A DNA stretch of 64,000 nt from Paracoccus sediminilitoris. GTDB lineage: Bacteria; Pseudomonadota; Alphaproteobacteria; Rhodobacterales; Rhodobacteraceae. The stretch's first letter is position 1; every line of letters starts with the position of its first letter. The DNA is taken from positions 1 to 64,000 of the forward strand of contig NZ_QJPK01000002.1 of assembly GCF_003259195.1 (NCBI RefSeq). Direction: 5' to 3'. Shown here in pieces: positions 23,586 to 33,981 of this stretch. The notes under the pieces were generated by a model. It was not told the origin of the DNA. It saw nothing but the letters and a program-made list of their open reading frames with translations, and made no database searches. A program made the translations under genes and the position numbers.

Positions 23586-24995
23586 ATGAGCACAAGCCTG
23601 ATCGCCGACGAAACCCTGACCGCCGCCCTTGCCAGCATGCTGGCGGCCCAGATCGCGCCGCCCGCCACCATCCTGCTGGAGGGCCCGGTGGGCGCGGGCA
23701 AGACCCATTTCGCTCGCGCCTTCATCCGCGCGCGCCAAGGCGATCTGGCCGAGGATGTGCCCAGCCCCACCTTCACGCTGGTCCAGACCTATGACGACCC
23801 GATGGGCAGCCAGATCTGGCACGCGGATCTCTATCGCCTGACCGACCCGTCCGAGCTGTTCGAGCTGGGCCTGGACGAGGCGATGCAGGACGCCATCTGC
23901 CTGATCGAGTGGCCCGACCGGCTGGACATGGCCCCGCCCGACCCGCTGCGGATCACCCTGACCCCCTGCCCCGATCCCGACCTGCGCCGAATCGACCTGG
24001 ACTTCGACGGCGCGGACCGGATGGCGGCCTGCGCGGTCTTCGTCGCGCAGGCGGGCTGGGCGGATGCGCGGGTGCTGCCGCTGGCGGGCGATGCCTCGGC
24101 GCGGCGTTATTTCCGGCTGGAGGGGCCGCAGGGCCGCGCGATCCTGATGGACGACCCCGCGGGGGCCATGCCCGCCTTTCTGACGATGACCGACTGGCTG
24201 ACCGGGCACGGTTTCGGCGCCCCCGCGATCATCGCGCAGGACCAGGCCAGCGGCCTGGCGCTGGTGCAGGATCTGGGCGACGACCTGGTGGCGCGGGTGC
24301 TGGAATGCGATCCGGGCATGGCACCGCTGATCTATGACCGGGTGACCGATCTGCTGGTCGACCTGCACCGTCAGCCGGTTCCGGGTTTCGTCCCGGCCCT
24401 GGACGGCGCGGCGCTGGCTGATCAGGTCGGGCTGTTCGCCGACTGGTACCCGCAGGCCGCGGGCGTGACGGACGGGACAGCCGGCGCGGGCATCGCCCCG
24501 CTGATCGCGCGCCTGCATGACGCACTGGCCGTCCTGCCGCCCGTGCTGGCCCTGCGCGATTTCCACGCCGAGAACCTGATCTGGCGCGGTGCCTCTCCCC
24601 TTGGGCTGATCGATTACCAGGATGCGGTCGCGGCCCACCCGGCCTATGACCTGGTCTCGGCACTGCAGGATGCCCGCCGCGATGTAGACCCCGCGCTGGA
24701 AACGCGCGCCATCGACCGCTATCTGGCCGCCACCGGGGTCGACGCTGACGCCTTCCGCGCCGCCTATGCCCTGCTGGGGGCCCAGCGCAACCTGCGGATC
24801 ATGGGTATCTTTACCCGGCTTTGCCTGCGCGACGGCAAGCCGCGCTACCTGGATTTCATGCCGCGGGTCTGGGGCTATGTCCAACGCAACCTCGCCCATC
24901 CCGCGCTGACCGAACTGGCCGCGCAGGTGAACGCCCTGCCCGCCCCCGACGCCGACCTGATCGAAAGGATCCGTGCCCGATGCCCCTGCCGCTGA
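23586..24995 (+). CDS. TsaE - phosphotransferase (AmgK-like) fusion
   Basis: The 469-residue protein joins two domains. Residues 1-150 are TsaE, the ATPase that supports N6-threonylcarbamoyl-adenosine 37 formation in tRNA: Walker A GPVGAGKT at 33-40, DVPSPTFTLVQTY and the WHADLYRL motif. Residues 165-469 are an aminoglycoside-phosphotransferase-like kinase with LALRDFHAENLIW and GLIDYQDA as catalytic and metal loops, in the AmgK branch that phosphorylates MurNAc/GlcNAc at C1 in murein recycling. The following MurU-like gene overlaps by 16 bases and supports that role. In most bacteria these are separate genes. Confidence 0.88.
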   Translation: MSTSLIADETLTAALASMLAAQIAPPATILLEGPVGAGKTHFARAFIRARQGDLAEDVPSPTFTLVQTYDDPMGSQIWHADLYRLTDPSELFELGLDEAMQDAICLIEWPDRLDMAPPDPLRITLTPCPDPDLRRIDLDFDGADRMAACAVFVAQAGWADARVLPLAGDASARRYFRLEGPQGRAILMDDPAGAMPAFLTMTDWLTGHGFGAPAIIAQDQASGLALVQDLGDDLVARVLECDPGMAPLIYDRVTDLLVDLHRQPVPGFVPALDGAALADQVGLFADWYPQAAGVTDGTAGAGIAPLIARLHDALAVLPPVLALRDFHAENLIWRGASPLGLIDYQDAVAAHPAYDLVSALQDARRDVDPALETRAIDRYLAATGVDADAFRAAYALLGAQRNLRIMGIFTRLCLRDGKPRYLDFMPRVWGYVQRNLAHPALTELAAQVNALPAPDADLIERIRARCPCR

Positions 24996-25654
24996 TGATC
25001 TTTGCCGCGGGGCTTGGCACGCGCATGCGCCCGCTGACCGACACCTGCCCCAAGCCGCTGATCCGGGTCGGGGACCGCACCCTGCTGGACCGCGCGCTGG
25101 ATCTGGGACGGGATGCGGGATGCGCGCCCATCGCGGTGAACACGCATTACCTGGGCCAACAGATCGCCGACCACCTGGCGGGGCAGGACGTGGCGATCAG
25201 CCCCGAACCGCAGACCATCCTGGATACCGGCGGGGGTCTGCGCCAAGCGTTGCCGCTGCTGGGCCGGGGTCCGGTCATGACGCTGAACCCCGACGTGGTC
25301 TGGACGGGGCCGAACCCGCTCTCGGCCTTGCAGGCGGCGTGGGACGGGGACCGCATGGACGCGCTGCTGGCGCTGATCCCCCTAGCCCAGGCGACGGCGC
25401 GCAAGGGTGCGGGCGATTTCAGCATGACGGATGACGGGGGCCTGACCCGCAAGGGCGATTTCGTCTATGCCGGTGCGCAGATCATCCGTCCGGACCTGCT
25501 GGCTGATATTCCCGACGCCGTGTTTTCGCTGAACCTCCTGTGGGACCGGCTGATCGCCAGGGGGCGCGTCTTCGGCACGATCCATCGGGGCGGCTGGTGC
25601 GATGTCGGCTATCCCGAAGCCATCCCCATGGCGCAGGCGCTGCTGGATGACTGA
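24980..25654 (+). CDS. Nucleotidyltransferase, MurU-like
   Basis: This 224-residue sugar-1-phosphate nucleotidyltransferase has the signature FAAGLGTRMRPLTDTCPKP, DTGGGLRQALPLLG, and the metal-binding TLNPDVVW. In Pseudomonas MurU makes UDP-MurNAc from MurNAc-1-phosphate made by AmgK, a route that bypasses fosfomycin-sensitive MurA. The overlap of 16 bases with the preceding AmgK-like domain gene supports the same pairing here. The start at 24980 matches the family N-terminus. It overlaps addB by 8 bases. Confidence 0.85.
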   Translation: MPLPLMIFAAGLGTRMRPLTDTCPKPLIRVGDRTLLDRALDLGRDAGCAPIAVNTHYLGQQIADHLAGQDVAISPEPQTILDTGGGLRQALPLLGRGPVMTLNPDVVWTGPNPLSALQAAWDGDRMDALLALIPLAQATARKGAGDFSMTDDGGLTRKGDFVYAGAQIIRPDLLADIPDAVFSLNLLWDRLIARGRVFGTIHRGGWCDVGYPEAIPMAQALLDD

Positions 25655-28595
25655 TCCGATGCGCGGCCTCTATGCCCTTCCGCCCGGTGTGCATTTCGCC
25701 CGCGAATTCGTGCGCGGCCTGCTGGACCGCATGGCGGGCCAACCGCCCGAGGCGCTGGCCCGCGTCACCATCCTGGTCAACGCATCCCAGACCATGGGCG
25801 AGATCCGCCGCGCCTTCGACCGCGCGGGACCGCTGCTGCTGCCCAAGCTGCGCACCATCACCGCGGTCGATCCGGGGCCGTTGGCCATGCCGAACCTGCC
25901 CGAGGCGCCCTTGGCCCGCCGACTGCAACTGGCGCGGCTGATCGACCGGATGGTCCGGCTGCGTCCCGATCTGGGCGCGGGACATGCCATCCCGGTCCTG
26001 GCGCAATCGCTGTCGCTGCTGATGACCGAGATGCAGACCGAAGGCCGCGACATCACCGACCTGGAAAGCATCGATACCGGCGATCACGCCCGCCATTGGC
26101 AGAACGCGCTGGCCTTCCTGCGCATCGCCGCCGAATTCCATCTGGACGAACCTTGGCGCGACCGTCCCGCCCGCCAGCGCGCCGCCGCCGAACAGGCGCT
26201 GGCCCAATGGTCGCAGGGCCTGAACCTGCCCGAGGGGCCGGTGATCGTGGCGGGTTCGACCGGGTCGCATGGGGCGACGCGGCTTTACATGCAGGCGGTG
26301 GCCGCGCTGCCGCAGGGGGCCGTGGTGCTGCCCGGTTTCGATTTCGACCAGCCGCAATCGGTCTGGGACAATCTGGGCAACGCCGCCGACGACCACCCGC
26401 AATCGCGCTTTGCCCCGCTGATCCGCGATGCGGGTTATCCAGCGCGCTGGACCGATGCGCAGCCCGCATCCCCGGCGCGCAACCGGCTGCTGTCGCTGGC
26501 CCTGCGCCCCGCCCCCGTCACCGACCAGTGGATCGCCGAAGGCCCCGACCTGCCCGATCTGATTCCCGCCACCGCCGACCTGACCCTGATCGAGGCCGAC
26601 CAGCCGGGCCAGGAGGCCGAGGCCATCGCCCTGGTCATGCGCGACGCCGCCGAACGCGATGAATGCGTCACCCTGATCGCCGCCGACAGCGGGTTGATCC
26701 GCCGCGTGACGGCGGCGCTGGACCGTTGGCACATCCTGCCCGATGACAGCGCGGGCCGCCCCCTGCCGCTGACCGCACCGGGCCTGTTCCTGCGCCAGGT
26801 CGCGGCGCTGTTCGGCGAGGCGCTGACCGTCGACCGCCTGCTGATCCTGCTGAAGCATCCGCTGACGGCGACCGGATCGCAGGTGATTGGGCGCAACGAC
26901 ATCCTGCGCCACACGCGCGACCTGGAACTGAAGCTGCGCAAATACGGGCCCGCCTTTCCCGATGCGCCGACGCTGACGGACTGGGCGACCAAGGGCGATG
27001 ACAGCCGCAAGATCTGGGCGGAATGGCTGGCCGGCATGCTGGACCGCATCACGCCCCTTTCCCGCGACCGCGCGCCCCGCCCCCTGCCCGACCGCCTGCG
27101 CGACGTGATCGATCTGGCCGAGGCCTTGGCCGCAGGTCCGGGCGGCACCCCCGAGGAATCCCGCCTGTGGCAGGACAAGGCCGGCACCATGTCGCGTGCC
27201 GTGCTGGACCACCTGCTGGAACATGCCCACCACGGGCCGGACGTGGCTCCGAACGACCTCTGTGCGCTGCTGATCACCGAACTGCAGGCCAAGGCCGTGC
27301 GCGAGGATGTCGCCGCCTGGCACAGCCTGCGCATCCACGGCCCGCGCGAGGCGCGGCTTTACGCCAATGGCACCGTCATCCTGTCTGGCCTGAACGAGGG
27401 CGGCTGGCCGCAGCCCCTGTCGCCCGACCCGTGGCTCTCGCGCCAGATGCGGCTTGCGGCAGGGCTGCCGGTGCCCGAACGCCAGATCGGGTTGGCGGCG
27501 CATGACTTCCAGCAGGGTATCGCCGCCGAACGTGTCATCCTGACCCGTGCGCGCCGCGATGCCGAGGCCGAGACCATCCCCTCGCGCTGGCTGAACCGGA
27601 TGATGAACCTGATGGGCGGCCTGCCCGACCGAAACGGTCCGCAGGCGCTGGCTGCCATGCGCGACCGCGGCAATCGCTGGCTGGAGATGGCCGAGGCCGT
27701 GGCCCGGCCGACCGAAACCGTCCCGCCCGCGCGACGTCCATCCCCCGTGCCGCCGGGGCCGCCGTTCAAGGAACTGCCGGTCACGGACATCTCTCTGCTG
27801 ATCCGCGACCCCTATGCGGTTTATGCCAAGCGGGTCCTGAACCTGCGCCCGCTGCCGCCCCTGCGCCCCGAAGCCGACGCATCCCTACGCGGCCAGACCC
27901 TGCATGCCATCGTTGAGGCGCTGCTGAAGACCCGCCCTGCCCCCGACACCCCGCCCGAGGTGCTGAAGGCGCAATTCCTGGCCATCACCCGCGAGACGCT
28001 GGATCGCGAGGTTCCGTGGCCCACGGCCCGCGCCTTCTGGGCCGCCCGGATCGAGGGCATCGCCGAACGCATCGTGGCCGACGAACTGGCGCGCCTGGCC
28101 GAAGGCACGCCCACCGTCATCGAGAACCGGGGCCGGGTGTCCGTACCGGGGATGGATTTCACCCTGACCGCCAAGCCGGACCGGATCGATCTGCTGCATG
28201 ACGGTCAGGTCGTCGTCTATGACTACAAATCCGGCACGCCGCCCACCGACGCCCAGATCCGGCATTTCGACAAGCAGCTGATGCTCGAGGCCGCGATGGC
28301 CCGCCGCGGCGGCTTTGACGCGCTTGGGCCGGTCGATGTCGGGGCCATCCGCTATATCCAGTTGGGCGGCGAGGGGCGCACCTTTGACCGCGAACACGAC
28401 CACGCCATCGAGGGCGGGACCTGGGACGGTTTCGTCGAACTGATCCAGGCCTATCTGACCGGATGGGCGGGCTTCACCGCCATGCGCGCGCCCGAAAAGA
28501 CCTCCTATGCCGGCGATTACGATCATCTGGCGCGATACGGCGAATGGGCGCTGACCGATACTGCAGAGCCGCGAAAGGTGGGCGATCATGGATGA
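25647..28595 (+). CDS. addB: Double-strand break repair protein AddB
   Basis: AddB is the non-motor nuclease subunit of AddAB, which resects double-strand breaks for RecA. The 982-residue protein has a helicase-like body without a canonical Walker A and a C-terminal PD-(D/E)xK nuclease at about residues 750-960, including DRIDLLHDG and VVYDYKSGTPP with the catalytic Asp and Lys. The length suits alphaproteobacterial AddB. It overlaps the MurU-like gene by 8 bases and addA by 8, so all are likely one transcript starting at tsaE. Confidence 0.93.
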   Translation: MTDPMRGLYALPPGVHFAREFVRGLLDRMAGQPPEALARVTILVNASQTMGEIRRAFDRAGPLLLPKLRTITAVDPGPLAMPNLPEAPLARRLQLARLIDRMVRLRPDLGAGHAIPVLAQSLSLLMTEMQTEGRDITDLESIDTGDHARHWQNALAFLRIAAEFHLDEPWRDRPARQRAAAEQALAQWSQGLNLPEGPVIVAGSTGSHGATRLYMQAVAALPQGAVVLPGFDFDQPQSVWDNLGNAADDHPQSRFAPLIRDAGYPARWTDAQPASPARNRLLSLALRPAPVTDQWIAEGPDLPDLIPATADLTLIEADQPGQEAEAIALVMRDAAERDECVTLIAADSGLIRRVTAALDRWHILPDDSAGRPLPLTAPGLFLRQVAALFGEALTVDRLLILLKHPLTATGSQVIGRNDILRHTRDLELKLRKYGPAFPDAPTLTDWATKGDDSRKIWAEWLAGMLDRITPLSRDRAPRPLPDRLRDVIDLAEALAAGPGGTPEESRLWQDKAGTMSRAVLDHLLEHAHHGPDVAPNDLCALLITELQAKAVREDVAAWHSLRIHGPREARLYANGTVILSGLNEGGWPQPLSPDPWLSRQMRLAAGLPVPERQIGLAAHDFQQGIAAERVILTRARRDAEAETIPSRWLNRMMNLMGGLPDRNGPQALAAMRDRGNRWLEMAEAVARPTETVPPARRPSPVPPGPPFKELPVTDISLLIRDPYAVYAKRVLNLRPLPPLRPEADASLRGQTLHAIVEALLKTRPAPDTPPEVLKAQFLAITRETLDREVPWPTARAFWAARIEGIAERIVADELARLAEGTPTVIENRGRVSVPGMDFTLTAKPDRIDLLHDGQVVVYDYKSGTPPTDAQIRHFDKQLMLEAAMARRGGFDALGPVDVGAIRYIQLGGEGRTFDREHDHAIEGGTWDGFVELIQAYLTGWAGFTAMRAPEKTSYAGDYDHLARYGEWALTDTAEPRKVGDHG

Positions 28596-31500
28596 GGCCA
28601 CGCTGAACCAGATCGCCGCCGCCGATCCGGCCCGCACCACCTGGCTGACCGCCAATGCGGGGTCGGGCAAGACCCGCGTGCTGACCGACCGCGTGGCGCG
28701 CCTGCTGCTGGCGGGGACCGCGCCCGAACGCATCCTGTGCCTGACCTATACCAAGGCCGCCGCGACCGAGATGCAGAACCGCCTGCTGTCGCGGCTTGGC
28801 AAATGGGCCATGCTGCCCGAGGCCGAGCTGCGCGCCGAGCTGGCGCAGCTGGGCGAGGCGGGCGATCCCGACCTGCCGCAGGCCCGCCGCCTGTTCGCCC
28901 GCGCCATCGAAACGCCGGGCGGGCTGAAGGTCCAGACCATCCACAGCTTCTGCGCGGCGCTGCTGCGGCGCTTTCCGCTGGAAGCGGGCGTGCCGATGGG
29001 CTTTGCCGAACTGGACGACCGCAGCGCCCGCGCGCTGCGCGCCCAGATCATCGAGGACATGGCCGAGGCCGGCGATCCCGCCATCCGCGACCTGACCCGC
29101 CTGCAATCGGGCGACAACCTGGACGGCTTTCTGGCCGGCCTGTCGCAGGTCGATTACCAGGCGCCCCCCGATGCCGATGCGCTTTGGCGCGCGCTGGACC
29201 TGCCGCCGGGCATGACGGCCGACGCCCTGCTGGCGGATGTCTTCACCGGCACGGAGAGCGACCTGTTCGACGCGCTGATCCCGGTGCTGAGGACCGGGAA
29301 ATCCACCGATGCCAAGCTGGCCGCCGCCCTGTCGCAGGGCCGCTGGCGCGATCCGGGCATGGCCGATCTGTGGATCCTCTGCGGCTCTCTGCTGACCGGC
29401 GGTGGCGCCAAGGTCCCCTTCAGCGCCAAGATCGGCAGCGTCCCCACCAAGGATCTGCGCCAAGGGGCCTGCGCGCCCTTCATGAACGATCTGGAAGACC
29501 TGATGACCCGGGTCGAACTGGCCCGCCCCCAGGCACTAGCGCTGGCCACCGCCGAACGGACGCTGGCGCTGCACCGCTTCGGCCACGCTTTCACTGCCCG
29601 AATGACGGCGGAAAAGACCGCGCATGGCTGGCTGGATTTCGACGACCTGATCCACCGCACGGCGCAATTGCTGGAGGAATCCAGCATGGCGCAATGGGTG
29701 CTGTGGCGGCTGGATGGCGGCATTGACCACATTCTGGTCGATGAGGCGCAGGATACCAGCCCTGACCAGTGGCGCGTCATCCGCCGCCTGACCGACGAAT
29801 TCACCGGAGGCGACGGCGCGCATGACCGGCCCCGCACCCTGTTCGTCGTGGGCGACCCGAAGCAGTCGATCTATTCCTTTCAGGGCGCGGACATCGCCGT
29901 CTTCGAGGCCATGCGCGACAGCTTCGACACCGACTTTGCCGCCGTTCAGCAGCCGATGCAGCAGCGCGGGTTGGCGCACAGCTTCCGGTCCTCTCCGGCC
30001 ATCCTGTCGCTGGTCGACGCGGTGTTTCACGGCGATGCGGCCCAGGGCCTGGGCGATCCGCCGCGCCATGTCGCCTTTCGCGGCACCCTGCCCGGCCGCG
30101 TGGACATCTGGCCCTCCCTGCCCGAACCCGACAGTCCCGAACGCCCCGACTGGAAGCAGCCCGTCGATGCGCCCGCCGAAAACGACGCGGATACGGAACT
30201 GGCCCGCATCATCGCCCGCCAGATCCGCGACATGCTGGGCACGCCGATGCTGGACGCGAAATCGGGCGATCTGCGCCCCATCGGCCCGGGCGACATCCAG
30301 ATCCTGGTGCAGCGGCGCAGCGAGCTGTTCGGCGCGTTGATCGCGGAACTGAAATCCGCGGGCCTGCCGGTGGCGGGGGCCGACCGGCTGAAGCTGGCGG
30401 CGGAACTGGCCGTTCGCGACATCACCGCGACCCTGTCGGTCCTGGCCACGCCCGAGGATGACCTGTCGCTGGCAGCCGCCCTGCGATCCCCCCTGTTCGG
30501 CCTGTCCGAAGACGACCTGTTTCGGCTGGCGCAACGGCGCAAGGGCGAATTCTTGTGGGCAAAGTTGCGCGAATCACAACATCTTGTTGCGCTGGATATT
30601 CTGAACGATCTGGCGGGGCGGGCCGATTACGTGCGCCCCTATGACATCATTGCCCGCCTGCTGACCCGTCACGGGGGCCGCGCCGCCCTGCTGGCCCGTC
30701 TTGGCCCCGAGGCCGAGGATGGCATCGACGAATTGCTGTCGCAGGCGCTGGCCTATGAACAGGTCGAGACGCCCTCGCTGACAGGATTCCTTGTCTGGCT
30801 GCAAAGCGATGACGTGCAGGTCAAGCGCCAACTGCCCAGTGGCGAGGGCGGGCTGATCCGGGTGATGACGGTGCATGGGTCCAAGGGCCTGGAAAGCCCC
30901 GTCGTGATCCTGCCCGAAACCCAAAAACGCCGCCCCGACAGCCGCCAGCGCATCGTGCGGGTCGATGACAGGCCTGTCTGGAAGGGCGCGGCGGGCGATC
31001 GTTGCGACGCCGTAGCGCTGGCCGTGGCCGAATGGGACCAGCGCCAGGAGGAGGAACGGCGAAGGCTGCTCTATGTTGCGATGACGCGGGCGGAAAGCTG
31101 GCTGATCGTGGCGGCGGCGGGCGAGACCGGCGACGGCCTCGAGAGCTGGTACAGCATGATCGCCGAAGGCGCGACGCGCGCCGACCTGACCCGCGCCACG
31201 CTGAGCGTGCCGGGCCTGGGCGACGGGCTGCGCCTGTCCTTTGGCGACTGGCCCGAACAGGCGGTCACCGGACATGCGGCCCCCCTGCCCCATCAGCCCG
31301 CCCCCGATTGGGCGATGCGCATGCCGCCCCAGCCTGCCGATTACGTCGGTGTCCTGACGGCAACGGGATTGGGCGGGGCCAAGGTGATCGCGGCGGCCAC
31401 GCAGGGGGATCGCGACGCGGCCATGCTGCGCGGCACGCGGCTGCACCTGCTGCTGGAACATCTGCCGGATCATCCGCAGGGCGCATGGCCGGGGCTGGCC

Positions 31501-31947
31501 CGAACCCTGCTGGCGGGCGCCGAGGGCGGCCTGCCCGATGCCGAGGAACTGGACGATTTGCTGGCCGAGGCAGAGGCGCTGATCCAAGCCCCCGCGCTGG
31601 ACGCCGTCCTGCGCCCCGCCCCCGGCACGCAGGTCCTGCCCGAGGTCGCGGTGACCACCCCCCTGCCCGACGGTCGCATCCTGAACGGCATCATCGACCG
31701 GCTGGTCGTCGCCCCCGATCACATCATGGCGGTGGATTACAAGACGAACAGCGCCGTTCCCGCCACCCCCGAGGCCACGCCCGAGGGCATCCTGCGCCAG
31801 ATGGCGGCCTATCGGCTGGCCCTGCAGGGCATCTGGACAGACCGGCCCGTGCGCGTGGCGGTCCTGTGGACGCAGACGGCCGAACTGATGGAACTGCCCG
31901 ATGCGGTGATGGACAAGGCGCTGGATCAGGTGATGGCCGCCCCTTGA
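28588..31947 (+). CDS. addA: Double-strand break repair helicase AddA
   Basis: AddA is the UvrD-type helicase-nuclease that drives AddAB along DNA. The 1119-residue protein has Walker A NAGSGKT at residues 23-29, Walker B ILVDEAQDTSPDQW near 380, motif IV-VI parts such as VMTVHGSKGLESPVV and RLLYVAMTRAE, and a C-terminal nuclease (MAVDYKTNS near 1050). It follows addB with an 8-base overlap. A short gap and a strong ribosome site separate it from trxA. Confidence 0.95.
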   Translation: MDEATLNQIAAADPARTTWLTANAGSGKTRVLTDRVARLLLAGTAPERILCLTYTKAAATEMQNRLLSRLGKWAMLPEAELRAELAQLGEAGDPDLPQARRLFARAIETPGGLKVQTIHSFCAALLRRFPLEAGVPMGFAELDDRSARALRAQIIEDMAEAGDPAIRDLTRLQSGDNLDGFLAGLSQVDYQAPPDADALWRALDLPPGMTADALLADVFTGTESDLFDALIPVLRTGKSTDAKLAAALSQGRWRDPGMADLWILCGSLLTGGGAKVPFSAKIGSVPTKDLRQGACAPFMNDLEDLMTRVELARPQALALATAERTLALHRFGHAFTARMTAEKTAHGWLDFDDLIHRTAQLLEESSMAQWVLWRLDGGIDHILVDEAQDTSPDQWRVIRRLTDEFTGGDGAHDRPRTLFVVGDPKQSIYSFQGADIAVFEAMRDSFDTDFAAVQQPMQQRGLAHSFRSSPAILSLVDAVFHGDAAQGLGDPPRHVAFRGTLPGRVDIWPSLPEPDSPERPDWKQPVDAPAENDADTELARIIARQIRDMLGTPMLDAKSGDLRPIGPGDIQILVQRRSELFGALIAELKSAGLPVAGADRLKLAAELAVRDITATLSVLATPEDDLSLAAALRSPLFGLSEDDLFRLAQRRKGEFLWAKLRESQHLVALDILNDLAGRADYVRPYDIIARLLTRHGGRAALLARLGPEAEDGIDELLSQALAYEQVETPSLTGFLVWLQSDDVQVKRQLPSGEGGLIRVMTVHGSKGLESPVVILPETQKRRPDSRQRIVRVDDRPVWKGAAGDRCDAVALAVAEWDQRQEEERRRLLYVAMTRAESWLIVAAAGETGDGLESWYSMIAEGATRADLTRATLSVPGLGDGLRLSFGDWPEQAVTGHAAPLPHQPAPDWAMRMPPQPADYVGVLTATGLGGAKVIAAATQGDRDAAMLRGTRLHLLLEHLPDHPQGAWPGLARTLLAGAEGGLPDAEELDDLLAEAEALIQAPALDAVLRPAPGTQVLPEVAVTTPLPDGRILNGIIDRLVVAPDHIMAVDYKTNSAVPATPEATPEGILRQMAAYRLALQGIWTDRPVRVAVLWTQTAELMELPDAVMDKALDQVMAAP

Positions 31948-32025
31948 CCAAAGCGGCCTCGGAACCTAGCTGTTGAAATGAACCGATGCCGGTCCCTTCC
32001 GGCCCGAGAGATACAGGAGCTGAAC

Positions 32026-32346
32026 ATGGCCACCGTGCATGTGAACGACGCAGAATTCGACGCCGAAGTGCGTCAGGCAGAGACCGCAGTCATCGTCGAT
32101 TTCTGGGCGGAATGGTGCGGCCCCTGCAAGCAGATCGGCCCCGCACTGGAAGAACTGTCGGATGAATATGCCGGCAAGATCAAGATCGTGAAGGTCAATG
32201 TCGACGAAAACCCCGAACAGGCAGCCCAGTTGGGCGTTCGCGGCATCCCCGCCCTGTTCATGTTCAAGAACGGCGAAGTGGTGTCGAACCGCATGGGCGC
32301 GGCCCCCAAGGCGGCACTGAAAAGCTGGATCGACGAATCCATCTGA
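32026..32346 (+). CDS. trxA: Thioredoxin
   Basis: This 106-residue protein is a classic thioredoxin that reduces cytoplasmic disulfides, including ribonucleotide reductase. The redox site is WCGPC (Cys31, Cys34), with the cis-Pro loop [11 protein letters not shown]. The start at 32026 is set by CAGGAGC upstream and by the family N-terminus. It lies 78 bases after addA and ends in a strong terminator. Its placement after addA is common in Rhodobacteraceae. Confidence 0.97.
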   Translation: MATVHVNDAEFDAEVRQAETAVIVDFWAEWCGPCKQIGPALEELSDEYAGKIKIVKVNVDENPEQAAQLGVRGIPALFMFKNGEVVSNRMGAAPKAALKSWIDESI

Positions 32347-32367
32347 TCGCGTGACGCGATGACAATG

Positions 32368-32406
32368 AAAGGCGGCGGCCCCTCAGACGGGCCAGCCGCC
32401 TTTTTT
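32368..32406. terminator. Terminator after trxA
   Basis: AAAGGCGGC...GCCGCCTTTTTT forms a strong GC-rich stem followed by six T residues for trxA. On the minus strand it overlaps the last codons of the capsule-type gene and is preceded by AAAG, so it may also end that transcript. Confidence 0.85.
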
Positions 32407-33285
32407 CATGGCCGCCAGCAGGCGGTCGTCGGCGTCAGAGGCCATCATGTCCAAGCTGGTCCGGCGCAGGAACCAGTCCAGGTATTTTGCGAAGGGCGGC
32501 TTGTGGTTGGCCGCTCGCTCCAGCGCCTTGTCGGCCCCCATCTGCGCCACGTTCAGCGCGATGTGGTGGAAATCCGATTGCGCATAAAGCACCACGGGCT
32601 TCTCCAGGATCAGGGCGTCGAAACCCACGCTGCTGTTCTGGGTGACGACGAAGGCACAATCGCGCAGCAGGGCCTTGGTATCGCCGCCGATCGTCAGGTT
32701 GGGATGACGGGCGGCGATGTCGTGCAACGCGGCGCGGTCCTCATCGTCATAGACCTCCTTGGGGTGCAGGGTCGCAAAGCAGGGGCGGCCGGTGGCGGCG
32801 ACATCGCGGACCATCTGCAAAGGGCTGGCCGCCTGAAAGCTGCGCTGGCGCCGGATATGCCCCTGCAGCGGGATCAGGACGTGATCGCCCCGGACGGGCG
32901 GCGGACCGGGCAGAACGCGGTCGCGCAGGGCACGCGCGAAATCGCGGGCGCGGGCATGGTCGATGTCCGCCGCCTCGAACGGGGCCAGCGCCACGGGCCA
33001 GCGCCAGCGTTCGGCCAAGGGTTCCAGCCGCCAGAAGGGATAGTGATAGGCCAGCCGGAAGGTCAGCGCCCGGTCATGCGTGGGCTTTTCCATGTTGAAC
33101 AGCGCAAAGCCCGGACGGGCGTGGGCCGCGGCCCGCGCCGCCTTGCCGGACCGCTCGATCCCGACCTGCCAGCCGCGCGCGGTCAAGAGCGCGGTCATCC
33201 GGTTCAGAAAGCCCAGCTTGCCCGCCTGCGCTGTCTGCAGGATCGGCGGATGCAGATAGACGGTCAGCAGCTTTTCGCGGTCCAT
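32383..33285 (-). CDS. Capsule polysaccharide biosynthesis-type glycosyltransferase
   Basis: The 300-residue protein looks like a KpsS/KpsC-type (capsule synthesis, PF05159-like) GT-B transferase. It has [16 protein letters not shown], a [14 protein letters not shown] loop, then [21 protein letters not shown], the conserved 'N-S-x-x-G-x-E/D-A' motif of the family. The start at 33285 ([13 protein letters not shown]) is chosen; a start 12 codons upstream is less like the family. No other capsule genes are near, so the acceptor is unknown. Divergent from hslV. Confidence 0.75.
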   Translation of the reverse strand: MDREKLLTVYLHPPILQTAQAGKLGFLNRMTALLTARGWQVGIERSGKAARAAAHARPGFALFNMEKPTHDRALTFRLAYHYPFWRLEPLAERWRWPVALAPFEAADIDHARARDFARALRDRVLPGPPPVRGDHVLIPLQGHIRRQRSFQAASPLQMVRDVAATGRPCFATLHPKEVYDDEDRAALHDIAARHPNLTIGGDTKALLRDCAFVVTQNSSVGFDALILEKPVVLYAQSDFHHIALNVAQMGADKALERAANHKPPFAKYLDWFLRRTSLDMMASDADDRLLAAMKKGGWPV

Positions 33286-33325
33286 GGCGGCGACGCTAGG
33301 GCGCGAATGCGTGATTATCAACGGG

Positions 33326-33353
33326 TTGCAAGCCGGGCAGGGGCTTCATATCT
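33326..33353 (+). promoter_or_regulatory. Possible heat-shock (RpoH) promoter of hslVU
   Basis: TTG (33326-33328), an 18-base spacer and CATATCT (33347-33353) match the alphaproteobacterial RpoH pattern TTG-N17/18-CYTATNT at all but one position and lie 36 bases before the hslV start. Regulation of hslVU by heat-shock sigma factor is known in many bacteria. Confidence 0.4.
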
Positions 33354-33388
33354 GCTGTCCAACGCAAATATTCTCGGAGCAGAGCCCC

Positions 33389-33946
33389 ATGGCAGATGAC
33401 AAATTCCCCGGCTGGCACGGCACCACCATCCTGGCGGTGCGGCGCGGCGGCAAGGTCGTCGTGGCCGGCGACGGTCAGGTCAGTGTCGGACCGACGGTGA
33501 TGAAGGGCACGGCCCGCAAGGTCCGCCGCCTGTCGCCTGGTGGCCGCGACGTCATCGTGGGCTTTGCCGGATCGACCGCCGATGCCTTCACCCTGCTGGA
33601 ACGGCTTGAGAAAAAGCTGGAGGCCGTCCCCGGCCAGTTGCAGCGCGCCTGCGTCGACCTGGCAAAGGATTGGCGCACCGACAAGTACCTGCGCAACCTG
33701 GAAGCCATGCTGATCGTCACCGACGGCATCGACCTCTTGGTCGTGACCGGGGCGGGCGACGTGCTGGAACCCGAACATGACGTGGCCGCCATCGGCTCGG
33801 GCGGGAACTTTGCCCTCGCCGCCGCGCGCGGTCTGCTGGAGACCGACCTGGACGCCGAGGCCGTGGCCCGCAAGGCGATGGCGATCGCATCCGACATCTG
33901 CGTCTATACCAACGGCCGCCTGACCGTCGAAATCGCGGACAGCTAA
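33389..33946 (+). CDS. hslV: ATP-dependent protease subunit HslV
   Basis: HslV is the proteolytic chamber of the HslUV (ClpQY) complex in the cytoplasm. The 185-residue protein has an 11-residue prosegment ending WHG, after which Thr12 would become the N-terminal nucleophile in [20 protein letters not shown] and [12 protein letters not shown] are typical. The ATG at 33389 fits the prosegment. hslU starts 35 bases downstream. Confidence 0.97.
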   Translation: MADDKFPGWHGTTILAVRRGGKVVVAGDGQVSVGPTVMKGTARKVRRLSPGGRDVIVGFAGSTADAFTLLERLEKKLEAVPGQLQRACVDLAKDWRTDKYLRNLEAMLIVTDGIDLLVVTGAGDVLEPEHDVAAIGSGGNFALAAARGLLETDLDAEAVARKAMAIASDICVYTNGRLTVEIADS

Positions 33947-33981
33947 ACCCGTTTCGACCAAGGCAACAAAGGATTCCCCCC

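Noticed and set aside
25482..27503. Long minus-strand open frame opposite addB
   Set aside because: Shadow of addB; composition atypical and no family motifs.
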